A stretch of DNA of 7,256 nt, taken from positions 1 to 7,256 of the forward strand of contig JBBIKU010000121.1 in NCBI GenBank assembly GCA_037445245.1, written 5' to 3'. The position numbers were made by a program, and so were the translations under genes. The notes under the pieces were generated by a model that saw only the letters and a program-made list of their open reading frames with translations, did not search any database and was not told the DNA's origin. Source of the stretch: JBBIKU01 sp037445245 (GTDB lineage: Bacteria > Chloroflexota > Anaerolineae > Anaerolineales > Anaerolineaceae). Below, in pieces: positions 1-7,090 of the stretch. Each line of letters begins with the position of its first letter. The stretch's first letter is position 1.

Positions 1-556
1 CAGTTATATCGATTCTCTCGAAGATCCGGAGATTTTTAAGCGCTATGATGTCAAGGTGGCGCACAACGCCGAGTCGAATGCTATTTTTAGCTTCTGGCCA
101 AACATGCTTCCGTTAATGAAAGCGGGGGTGACAGTTGGTTTGGGCACTGATGGGCAGACCTTCAATTACTTCGAGGTTATCCGCACGGCGCAGATGATTC
201 ACCGCATTCGTTACGAAAACCCCGAAGTGATGCCGGATTCCCAAATGTTGCGCATGGCAACGATTGAGGGCGCCAAGGTGTTGCAGATGGAAAACGAGAT
301 TGGCTCGCTCGAGGTCGGCAAAAAAGCCGATGTGGTCTTGCTCAACGATCGTTCGACCGTGCCGTTGTTCGAACCGAATGTCAAGAGCTATGTGGTGGGA
401 ACCTGCGAACGGATTGATGTCAGCGGTGTGGTGATCGATGGCGATATCGTTATGAAGGATGGCGCGTTTGTCAATCTGGACGAGGCTGAAGTGCGCGCTC
501 GCTGTCATGAAACGGCAGTCAAATTATGGAAGCGCAATGAGTGGCCAACCCCATAG
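1..556 (+). CDS. Amidohydrolase-family deaminase/chlorohydrolase, C-terminal part (5' end outside window)
   Basis: The reading frame is open from base 2 to a TAG at 554-556, giving 184 residues with no start, so the gene continues upstream. The fragment is the C-terminal part of the TIM barrel plus the closing beta-sandwich of a metal-dependent amidohydrolase of the SAH deaminase/AtzA-TrzA group. Visible marks are an HNAESN segment (fragment residues 21-26, the family's H-x-P-x-S-N position), the GLGTDG strand whose Asp (fragment residue 50) is the family's metal ligand, and the terminal signature MLRMATIEGA followed by GSLEVGKKAD. The HxH, HxxE and second His motifs lie outside the window, so catalytic competence cannot be judged. 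The family hydrolyses amino or chloro groups on purine-, pyrimidine- or triazine-like rings in the cytoplasm. It is followed after 40 bases by a paralogue and is probably in the same operon. The family call is firm; the substrate is unknown. Confidence 0.88.
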   Translation, partial: SYIDSLEDPEIFKRYDVKVAHNAESNAIFSFWPNMLPLMKAGVTVGLGTDGQTFNYFEVIRTAQMIHRIRYENPEVMPDSQMLRMATIEGAKVLQMENEIGSLEVGKKADVVLLNDRSTVPLFEPNVKSYVVGTCERIDVSGVVIDGDIVMKDGAFVNLDEAEVRARCHETAVKLWKRNEWPTP

Positions 557-596
557 GACGTTTTCTAATTAGGCAGCAGGGCAGGAGCGCAGCTTT

Positions 597-1949
597 ATGA
601 AAGCCGATCCGATCAATGATCTGGTGATACGTAACGGTTGGGTGATTACGATGGACGCCCATGGCAGACGGCATGCTTTGGCGGATGTCGCTGTGAGCGA
701 TGGCGCAATTACCGCGGTTGGCGAATCGTTGCCGGGTAAAGGAAAACATGAGATTGACGCCGGAGGCAATGCGGTTTTGCCCGGTCTGGTGAACGCCCAC
801 ACTCACACGACGCTGTTGCGCGGCGTGGCGGAAGATCTGCCCCTGATGCGTTGGCTATATGAGATCACATTTCCGGTGGATGCCGCTTTTCGCCCTGAGC
901 ATTTGCATGCCGCGGCGGTCATGAATCAGTTGGAGATGATTCGGGGCGGCACCACTACATTTTTGGATATTTTCCGTTTTCCGGCAGAAGCCGCTGCTGT
1001 GGCTGAAGAATCGGGGCTGCGGGCAGTGTTTTGCCCGCAGATCATTGATGAGCCGCTCGGGGCGGGTGAAACCCTGGAAAGCAATCTGACGTTCATCCAG
1101 GACTGGCATGACCGTCAGCCGCAACGCATCTACACCTGGTTTGGACCGCACGCACCATATTCGGTGCATCTTGAGACGTATCGAGAGATCTCCCGCCTTG
1201 CCGAGCAGTACGATGTTAGATTTCACACTCATCTATCGGAAACCGAGGATGAAGTCCGTTTGCTGCGGGAGCGGTACGGAAAATCGCCGGTGGCGGTGCT
1301 GGACGAGGTGGGTGTACTCAACCGGCGGTTGTCGGTGGCGCATGGCGTACATCTGGACGGCGAGGACATACGGCGACTGGCTGAAGGCGGAGTTGCGGTT
1401 GTTTACAACCCCTCCAGCAATATGAAAATTGCCTCTGGGGTGGCGCCTATCCCTGAACTGCTGGCAGCCGGGGTTAAGGTTGGGTTGGGCACAGACTCGA
1501 ACCTGAGCAACAACAATCTGGACATGTTTGAGGAAATGCGCTTAGGAGCAGTGCTACAAAAGCTGATCCGCAAAGACGCGGCGGCAATGCCCTGCGAGCA
1601 AATGTTGCGCATGGCAACCATTGATTCCGCCGCCTGTCTGGGTATGGACGACCGCATTGGCTCAATCGAGGTGGGCAAACGAGCAGATCTGATCATTGTC
1701 AATTTGCACCAGCCACATCTTTATCCGCTCCTGCCTGAACCTGACAGCAATGTGATTGAGCAACTGGTCTATTCTGCTTCGGCGGCGGATGTGGCGACAA
1801 CCATCGTCGAGGGCAAAATCTTGATGCACGACCGTCAGGTTTTTACCCTGGATGAAGAAAGCGCCGAAGCGATGGTGCTCGAAGCAGCCCAGGACCTGAT
1901 CCAGCGCGCCGGCGTCGGGTTGCGCCTGAAGAAAAAAATCTATGATTAA
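597..1949 (+). CDS. Amidohydrolase, SAH/MTA deaminase-like (AtzA/TrzA/SsnA group)
   Basis: This is a complete 450-residue protein, a normal length for the family. The ATG start has an AGGAG at 583-587 with 9 bases of spacing. An N-terminal beta-sandwich strand set (VIRNGWVITMD, then VAVSDGAITAVGE) leads to a TIM barrel with a full set of mononuclear metal-site residues: H68 and H70 (NAHTHTT), H212 with catalytic E215 (THLSE), H249 (VAHG) and D300 (GLGTDS). The GPHAPYS segment (183-189) before strand 5 is characteristic of S-adenosylhomocysteine/5'-methylthioadenosine deaminases and relatives. The usual H of H-x-P-x-S-N is Tyr270 (YNPSSN). The C-terminus carries MLRMATID and GSIEVGKRAD. Expected chemistry is hydrolytic deamination (or dechlorination) of an aromatic N-heterocycle in the cytoplasm. 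Neighbouring paralogues and a molybdenum hydroxylase argue for heterocycle catabolism rather than simple SAH/MTA salvage, but that is inference. Confidence 0.92.
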   Translation: MKADPINDLVIRNGWVITMDAHGRRHALADVAVSDGAITAVGESLPGKGKHEIDAGGNAVLPGLVNAHTHTTLLRGVAEDLPLMRWLYEITFPVDAAFRPEHLHAAAVMNQLEMIRGGTTTFLDIFRFPAEAAAVAEESGLRAVFCPQIIDEPLGAGETLESNLTFIQDWHDRQPQRIYTWFGPHAPYSVHLETYREISRLAEQYDVRFHTHLSETEDEVRLLRERYGKSPVAVLDEVGVLNRRLSVAHGVHLDGEDIRRLAEGGVAVVYNPSSNMKIASGVAPIPELLAAGVKVGLGTDSNLSNNNLDMFEEMRLGAVLQKLIRKDAAAMPCEQMLRMATIDSAACLGMDDRIGSIEVGKRADLIIVNLHQPHLYPLLPEPDSNVIEQLVYSASAADVATTIVEGKILMHDRQVFTLDEESAEAMVLEAAQDLIQRAGVGLRLKKKIYD

Positions 1950-1979
1950 CTGGTTTTAATGGAAAGGATGTAATTTGTA

Positions 1980-3401
1980 ATGAAAGTCGATTTGATGATC
2001 AAAAACGGTATTGTGATAACGATGGATTCCGATTGCCGGGTGGTTGAGAATGGCGACGTGGCGGTAAAAGATGGCGAGATTGTCGCCATCGGGAAAGGGC
2101 TGAATCACGAAGCATCCAAGACACTCTCTGCCAGTGGCTGCGTGATCACGCCCGGATTTATTAACGGGCATTCTCATGTTTACCAATCATTGATCGAAGG
2201 TATTGGCTACGATATGCATTTCGACCCCTGGAATTGGCGCTTTTTGTTCCCGGTGGTTTCCAAAATCAACCCGGATCATGCCCAAGCCGGCGCTGCATTG
2301 GCGGCACTCGAATTGATCAAGAACGGCGTCACCACCATTTCGGATCACTGGTACCTGCATACCGATATGAGCAACGTCTATCGTGTCACCGAGACCTTTG
2401 ATCGCGCTGGTTTGCGCTCGCAAATGGTGTTTGGACTGCTAGACCAAACCTTTGCGGGTGAGCGCACTGATTCGGAATACATGACCATGATCCAGCAGGA
2501 AGATACCCTGCTTGCTGAAGCGCGACGTTTTCACAAAGAATGGCACAACAATCGGCGAACAACGGTTGCTTTGGGTCCCGGCTCTACCGAGGACATCAGC
2601 GAAAGTCTGATGATTAAAACAGTCGAGCTGGCAAAAGAGCTGGACATCAACGTCAGTACGCATGTGGCAGGCTGGATTGAGATCAACTCGTACACGATGC
2701 GACGTTTTGGCGAACGCGATCTCGAACACTTTCACAGTTTGGGATTGACCGGTCCGAAGAGGGTTATGTTCCACGCCGTGTGGCTTTCGGATCGGGAGCT
2801 TGCCATCATGGCGGAAACCGATACCAAGGTAGTGCATTGCCCGGTTGCGAATGCCTATCTGGGTTATGGTATTGCACCCGTCAGCAATATGTTGAGCCGG
2901 GGGATCAAAGTGGGGTTGGGCACCGACGGGGCTGCCAGTTATACCTATGATATGCTGGCGGTGGCGAGAGCAGCAGCTATGCTGCAGAAAGCGCCCCAAT
3001 TAGATGCTGAAGCCGTCACCGCAGAGGAAATTCTCAAAATGCTGACCGTTGACGGAGCGGCTGCGCTGGGTCTGGATCATCAGACCGGTTCTTTGGAGGT
3101 CGGTAAACGCGCCGATATGGCGGTGGTCGATTTCAAACAGCCCCATTTGCTACCAGTAGGAAGGTGGGTGCCCAAGCTGGTGTACAGCGCTAACGGAAGC
3201 GATGTCATCCACACGATTATTGACGGGCAGGTTGTGATGGAGGACCGCAAGGTCTTGACGCTTGACGAATCCGGAGTGATCGAAGATGCGCTCAAAGCTC
3301 ACCAAGAACTGGTGGCGATCGCTGGACAGGAAACCCGCGATCTGCTCACTGCACCCTGGCCCAGGCAAGGTCCCTACTGGCGTTCGATCGTTCGCAAATA
3401 G
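1980..3401 (+). CDS. Divergent amidohydrolase lacking the HxxE glutamate
   Basis: This is a complete 473-residue protein. The start is fixed by AAAGGA at 1963-1968 (11 bases of spacing) and an in-frame TAA at 1971-1973, which excludes any upstream start. It has the family's opening (LMIKNGIVITMD, VKDGEIVAIG), H64 and H66 (GHSH), H228 (STHVAG), H265 (MFHAVW), an HCPVAN segment at 286-291, D316 (GLGTDG) and the GSLEVGKRAD C-terminal signature. The Glu normally three residues after the strand-5 His is Gly231 here; the nearest acid is E234. That Glu normally shuttles protons in deaminases, so this enzyme may use another residue or catalyse a different hydrolysis. A Trp-rich stretch (FDPWNWRFLFP, 81-91) probably shapes the substrate pocket. 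The last 20 or so residues form a Pro/Trp-rich tail. It lies 30 bases after the second amidohydrolase, most likely co-transcribed. The family call is firm; the reaction is unknown. Confidence 0.9.
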   Translation: MKVDLMIKNGIVITMDSDCRVVENGDVAVKDGEIVAIGKGLNHEASKTLSASGCVITPGFINGHSHVYQSLIEGIGYDMHFDPWNWRFLFPVVSKINPDHAQAGAALAALELIKNGVTTISDHWYLHTDMSNVYRVTETFDRAGLRSQMVFGLLDQTFAGERTDSEYMTMIQQEDTLLAEARRFHKEWHNNRRTTVALGPGSTEDISESLMIKTVELAKELDINVSTHVAGWIEINSYTMRRFGERDLEHFHSLGLTGPKRVMFHAVWLSDRELAIMAETDTKVVHCPVANAYLGYGIAPVSNMLSRGIKVGLGTDGAASYTYDMLAVARAAAMLQKAPQLDAEAVTAEEILKMLTVDGAAALGLDHQTGSLEVGKRADMAVVDFKQPHLLPVGRWVPKLVYSANGSDVIHTIIDGQVVMEDRKVLTLDESGVIEDALKAHQELVAIAGQETRDLLTAPWPRQGPYWRSIVRK

Positions 3402-3407
3402 ATCTTA

Positions 3408-3429
3408 GTCCTTGAGGTTAAGGAAGGAC
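3408..3429 (+). promoter_or_regulatory. Small inverted repeat overlapping the hydroxylase ribosome binding site
   Basis: GTCCTT (3408-3413) is the exact reverse complement of AAGGAC (3424-3429), with a 10-base loop. The right arm lies within the purine-rich Shine-Dalgarno stretch (AGGAAGGA, 3421-3428) of the ATG at 3437. The same left arm could instead pair with AAGGA at 3420-3424. Either fold would hide part of the ribosome binding site, so it could tune translation of the hydroxylase. A pyrimidine run facing a Shine-Dalgarno can pair by chance, so this is a weak call. Confidence 0.2.
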
Positions 3430-3436
3430 GCGCAAA

Positions 3437-6238
3437 ATGACAACCAGAGATAAAAGAGTTACGTTTGTCGTCAATGGTGAACAGGTTTCCGTCCCGCTCA
3501 AGCCAGGCTGGACATTGTTGCAAGCTTTGCGGCGTGAACTGCATCTGACGGGGGCAAAGCATGCCTGCGATAATGAGGGAATCTGTGGCGCCTGCACGGT
3601 GATCGTTGACGGAGTAGCCGAGAAATCCTGCCGCATTCCCCTATCCGTAATGGAGGGGCGAGAAGTCGAGACGATCGAGGGTCTGGCAAAGGGCGGCGAT
3701 CTTCACCCGCTGCAAAAAGCTTTTGTGCTCGATCACGTGATGCAGTGCGGCTACGCTACCCCGGGTCAGATCATGAGTGGCAAGGCGCTTCTGCAGCGCA
3801 ATCTCAACCCGACTCGGGAAGAAGTCGCCGAGGCTTTACGCTACAATATTTCTCGGTGCAGCGCCGGTTATCGGGCGCCGCAGGCGATTTTACGTGCTGC
3901 GGCAGCTCTGCGCGGCGAGGAAGTGCTGCCCTGGGATGAACAAATCGCGGCAATGGAGCGCAACGCGGTGGCGAAGGTTACCGCCGGGCTTAAATATACC
4001 GATGACCTTTCTTTCGAAGGCATGCTGTATGGAAAAGCCAAGCGAAGCGATGTGCCCCATGCCCGCGTCGAGAAAGTAAATGTCGAAGCGGCGAAAGCGA
4101 TGCCGGGGATAGTGGCGGTGTTGACCGCCAAAGACATTCCGGGAAAAAATTTATACGGGCTTCTAAAAGCAGACCAGCCGGTTTTTTGCGATGAAGTTGT
4201 GCGGATGGTAGGGGATGCGATTGCCTTAATAGTGGCGGAAACGCCCGAACAAGCCGAGGCGGCAGTGGAAAAAATTGAGGTAACCTACACACCTTTGCCG
4301 CTCTTATCGCATCCACGCCAGTCACTCGAAGCGGGTGCGCTTCAATTACACCCAGCCAGCGGGGAGTACGGCGATAACGGCAACATCAACCGCCACGTCA
4401 AAGTGCGAAAAGGCGATATCGAAGAGGGATTCAAACAAGCCGATGTGATCATCGAAGATGATTACTATGTGCCCTTTCAGGAGCATGGATATGAGGAACT
4501 GGAATGCAGCATTGGTATGCCGGAGGGTGATGGAGTAGTCGTTTATTGTGGCAGCCAGGGTCCGCCGTTCGATCAGGCGCAGGTGGCTGCAGCGACCGGT
4601 TTGCCATTAGAGAAGGTGCGCATAGCTCATATGCCGGTTGGCGGCGCCTTTGGCGGCAAAGAGGATGTTTCGGCGCAGGTGCTGGCTGGAGTCGCCGGCC
4701 ATGTTTTGCAGCGTCCGGTGAAAGTTAAATTCAGCCGCGCCGAATCGCTGAGCGCTCATCATAAACGGCACGCTGAGTACCTGCATTACAAGACCGGCGT
4801 CACCCGCGACGGGCGTGTGGTGGCGTTGGAGGCGGAGTTGATCGGAGACACCGGCGCATACGCCTCGACGGGTGAGGCGGTGTTGTTCCGTTCCGCTACC
4901 TTTGCTGGTGGACCGTACGAAATTCCGCACGTGAAGGTGGACGCCTATGCGGTATACACCAACAACATCACCTGCGGCGCTTTTCGCGGTTTTGGCAGCC
5001 CGCAGCCGGCGTTTGCGGCTGAGGTGCAGATGGAAAAAGCTGCCCGTGCTATTGGCATGGACCCGATCGAATTTCGTTTGAAAAACGCACTGACCATCGG
5101 CAGGAGCACGATCACCGGTAATGTGATCACCGAGGAAGTCGGCGAAGGGATCAAGCAATGCATTGAAGCGGTTCAGCAGGCGTTAAAACGTTCTACGCTA
5201 CCCACGCCGCAAGCCGACGAGGTGGTGGGTGTGGGGCTGGCGGGCAGCTATAAGAACGTTGGACTGGGCAGCGGTATTCCCGACAATGTGGGTGCAAAAA
5301 TCAGCCTGCAGGACGATGGCAGCTTCTTGCTGCGGGTCGGTGCCACTGACCTCGGGCAGGGGTCGACGGAGACTTTCCTGAACATCGCCGCGAAGGCGCT
5401 GGGCGTGCCGCGTTCGCAGATCTTTCTGCACCTGGGAGATACCCGTGATGATCCTCAGGCGGGCATGACCACCGCCTCGCGCATCACCTTTGTGGCTGGC
5501 AATGCGGTGCTCAATGCTAGCCAGATTCTGCTGGATAAAATTCGGGATTATGTGCGCAGCGAATTCAGTGTCGAACGGGAACAGATCATCCTGGAAGATG
5601 GATATGTGGTGTGCTGTGATACCCGCCAGCGATTGATGTCGCTGGCAGAGCTGGCAAAAAATTCAGAGGCAGCCTTCACGGCTGAAACGATCTATGAAGC
5701 GCCCCCGACCAATCCGATCCCTGAGTGGGCGCAAGCGGTGCCATCGAACGAGGATATTGCCAGCGGTAAAAATCTACATTTTGCTTACAGTTTTGGAGCG
5801 CAAGCAGCTATCGTAACCGTCAACCGGAAGACCGGCGCGGTCAAGGTGCACAAGCTGATTGCTGCTTTTGATTGCGGCAGCGCCATAAACCGCCCCGGCG
5901 TCGAGGGGCAGATCGAAGGCGGGGTAATTCAAGGCATGGGCTACGCTGTGGCGGAGCGCTTTGCCGAAAAAGCGTGTCGCCCGACCGTCACCACGCTGGC
6001 TGAGTTGAATCTGCCCGTTACGCCTGACCTGCCAGAAATTGAGTCGATCATCATCGAGCAGCCCCATCCTGCCGGACCGTTGGGCGCAAAAGGGATGGGA
6101 GAATTGCCAATGACCGCCACCGGCCCGGCAATTGCCAACGCCGTTTACGATGCGGTGGGTGTGTGGATCAACGAATTGCCGATCACACCCGAAAAGGTGC
6201 TGGCTGCAATCTGGAAGAAGAAACATGGAGGTTCTTGA
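3437..6238 (+). CDS. Fused FeS-molybdopterin hydroxylase, xanthine dehydrogenase family, no FAD domain
   Basis: This 933-residue protein starts at an ATG preceded by AGGAAGGA. Residues 1-80 are a plant-type [2Fe-2S] ferredoxin domain with C44, C50, C53 and C65; the first gap is five residues rather than the usual four. Residues 85-160 are the helical second [2Fe-2S] domain, but its motifs read CGYA (104-107) and SRC (139-141) in place of CGxC and CRC, so only C104 and C141 remain. From about 180 to the end is the molybdenum subunit: GGAFGGK (402-408), AFRGFGSPQ (515-523), DLGQGSTET (638-646), TTASRITF (678-685), GQIEGG (824-829) and KGMGE with catalytic-base Glu889. The protein would hydroxylate a carbon of a purine-like or other N-heterocycle using water. 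The FeS-Mo fusion without FAD is the architecture of E. coli XdhD and of proteins annotated as selenium-dependent xanthine dehydrogenase. No FAD subunit gene is in view, so the electron acceptor is unknown. The SDR gene overlaps its stop codon. Confidence 0.92.
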   Translation: MTTRDKRVTFVVNGEQVSVPLKPGWTLLQALRRELHLTGAKHACDNEGICGACTVIVDGVAEKSCRIPLSVMEGREVETIEGLAKGGDLHPLQKAFVLDHVMQCGYATPGQIMSGKALLQRNLNPTREEVAEALRYNISRCSAGYRAPQAILRAAAALRGEEVLPWDEQIAAMERNAVAKVTAGLKYTDDLSFEGMLYGKAKRSDVPHARVEKVNVEAAKAMPGIVAVLTAKDIPGKNLYGLLKADQPVFCDEVVRMVGDAIALIVAETPEQAEAAVEKIEVTYTPLPLLSHPRQSLEAGALQLHPASGEYGDNGNINRHVKVRKGDIEEGFKQADVIIEDDYYVPFQEHGYEELECSIGMPEGDGVVVYCGSQGPPFDQAQVAAATGLPLEKVRIAHMPVGGAFGGKEDVSAQVLAGVAGHVLQRPVKVKFSRAESLSAHHKRHAEYLHYKTGVTRDGRVVALEAELIGDTGAYASTGEAVLFRSATFAGGPYEIPHVKVDAYAVYTNNITCGAFRGFGSPQPAFAAEVQMEKAARAIGMDPIEFRLKNALTIGRSTITGNVITEEVGEGIKQCIEAVQQALKRSTLPTPQADEVVGVGLAGSYKNVGLGSGIPDNVGAKISLQDDGSFLLRVGATDLGQGSTETFLNIAAKALGVPRSQIFLHLGDTRDDPQAGMTTASRITFVAGNAVLNASQILLDKIRDYVRSEFSVEREQIILEDGYVVCCDTRQRLMSLAELAKNSEAAFTAETIYEAPPTNPIPEWAQAVPSNEDIASGKNLHFAYSFGAQAAIVTVNRKTGAVKVHKLIAAFDCGSAINRPGVEGQIEGGVIQGMGYAVAERFAEKACRPTVTTLAELNLPVTPDLPEIESIIIEQPHPAGPLGAKGMGELPMTATGPAIANAVYDAVGVWINELPITPEKVLAAIWKKKHGGS
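6227..6231 (+). promoter_or_regulatory. Ribosome binding site that decides the SDR start
   Basis: GGAGG lies inside the last codons of the hydroxylase gene, 6 bases before the ATG at 6238. It supports translation from 6238 rather than from an in-frame ATG at 6163. The stop and start share one base (TGATG), typical of translationally coupled genes. Confidence 0.8.
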
Positions 6239-7023
6239 TGAAAAGGCTGGAAAATAAAGTCGTACTCGTTGTGGGGGCGGGTGAACACCTCGGGCGCAGT
6301 GCGCCGTTGTTGTTTGCACAAGAGGGGGCGAAGGTTGTTATTTCTGCCCGCCGCAAAAATGTTCTGGAGGAAACCGCCGCAATGATCCGAGATCAGGGCG
6401 GCGAAGTGGCAATCGCTCCGGGAAGCGCCACCAACCCAGCCGAGGTCGAGAACATGATCTCAGTGGCGGTGAGCACTTTTGGCAAGCTGGATGTGCTTTA
6501 CAACAACATTGGCGGTGGCTGGGTTGAGCTGAACAAAAAGTTGCACGAGATGAGTCAGGCAGCTTTCGATGTCATTGTCAGCAGCAATTTGAATGCGGTG
6601 TATAACACCTGCCGGGCGGCTGTTTCTCAGATGCTGAAACAGGGGCAGGGCGGCTCGATCATCAATGTGACCGCCTCTCGTACCGTTCGGCGTATGGCAA
6701 ACCCGGTATATGCCTATACCAAAGCCGGCATGATCGAGATGACGCTCAACATGGCAAACGATTACCTGGATGATGGCATTCGGTTCAACTGCCTGTGTCC
6801 GGGATTGTTTCTTTATGACCCGATTAAAGATCCGCTGGTCACGCCGATCAGGAGATACCTGATCCGTAAGCAGCCCAAGACAGCGCGCCAGGGGCATCCC
6901 GCCGATATGGCATACGCCGCGCTTTTCCTAGCATCCGATGAATCCAGCTTCATTACCGGGCAATGCTTGGCGGTGGACGGCGGCGATGATGTCAAACTAA
7001 CGGATTTGGTGATCGATATTTAA
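6238..7023 (+). CDS. Short-chain dehydrogenase/reductase (SDR) with variant cofactor and active-site motifs
   Basis: This is a 261-residue classical-type SDR of normal length. The start at 6238 is chosen because GGAGG precedes it by 6 bases and the Rossmann fold begins at once (KVVLVVGAG). The glycine-rich loop is GAGEHLG (13-19), with His17 where the middle Gly of G-x3-G-x-G is expected. NNIG (89-92) stands for NNAG, and N117 fits the family's structural Asn. The catalytic pair is Y158 and K162 (YAYTK). Thirteen residues before Tyr, where the catalytic Ser normally sits, is Thr145; Ser147 is close by. CPG (187-189) and the C-terminal TGQCLAVDGG are typical. R38 and R39 after the second strand suggest NADP(H), by family rule. 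The one-base overlap with the hydroxylase argues for a step in the same pathway, probably oxidation or reduction of an alcohol/carbonyl or ring intermediate. The substrate is unknown. Confidence 0.9.
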   Translation: MKRLENKVVLVVGAGEHLGRSAPLLFAQEGAKVVISARRKNVLEETAAMIRDQGGEVAIAPGSATNPAEVENMISVAVSTFGKLDVLYNNIGGGWVELNKKLHEMSQAAFDVIVSSNLNAVYNTCRAAVSQMLKQGQGGSIINVTASRTVRRMANPVYAYTKAGMIEMTLNMANDYLDDGIRFNCLCPGLFLYDPIKDPLVTPIRRYLIRKQPKTARQGHPADMAYAALFLASDESSFITGQCLAVDGGDDVKLTDLVIDI

Positions 7024-7043
7024 ATGGTCTGAACAACATGGGG

Positions 7044-7049
7044 TATAAT
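7044..7049 (+). promoter_or_regulatory. Probable -10 promoter element for the downstream gene
   Basis: A perfect TATAAT lies 21 bases after the SDR stop codon, in the only sizeable gap of the window. No good -35 box is seen 16-18 bases upstream (about 7020-7027, AT-rich but not like TTGACA), and there is no TGn extended -10. Transcription would begin near 7056, giving a leader of roughly 90 bases to the ATG at 7145. This suggests the downstream gene has its own promoter, separate from the amidohydrolase/hydroxylase operon. Confidence 0.5.
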
Positions 7050-7090
7050 GATAGTATTAGTCCGAAAAAGGACAGGAGATCGTATCCCTA

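Noticed and set aside
1959..1973. Four-codon mini-ORF (ATG ... TAA) just before the third amidohydrolase
   Set aside because: It overlaps the Shine-Dalgarno region, has no ribosome binding site of its own, and is most simply chance. Its only use is to exclude an upstream start.
2439..2999. 186-codon open frame on the minus strand
   Set aside because: It lies entirely antisense to the well-supported third amidohydrolase, and its translation shows no recognisable domain.
4607..5158. Minus-strand open frame of about 183 codons
   Set aside because: Antisense to the conserved molybdenum domain motifs; no recognisable protein family.
6163..6237. In-frame 25-residue N-terminal extension of the SDR starting at an ATG at 6163
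   Set aside because: It lies wholly within the hydroxylase coding region, has no SDR-like sequence, and the ATG at 6238 has a good GGAGG and begins directly at the Rossmann fold.
5774..6319. Minus-strand open frame of 181 codons
   Set aside because: Antisense to the C-terminus of the hydroxylase and the SDR start; no domain recognised.
7060..7073. GTCC/GGAC four-base inverted repeat around GAAAAA
   Set aside because: Too short to be significant and it does not extend on either side.
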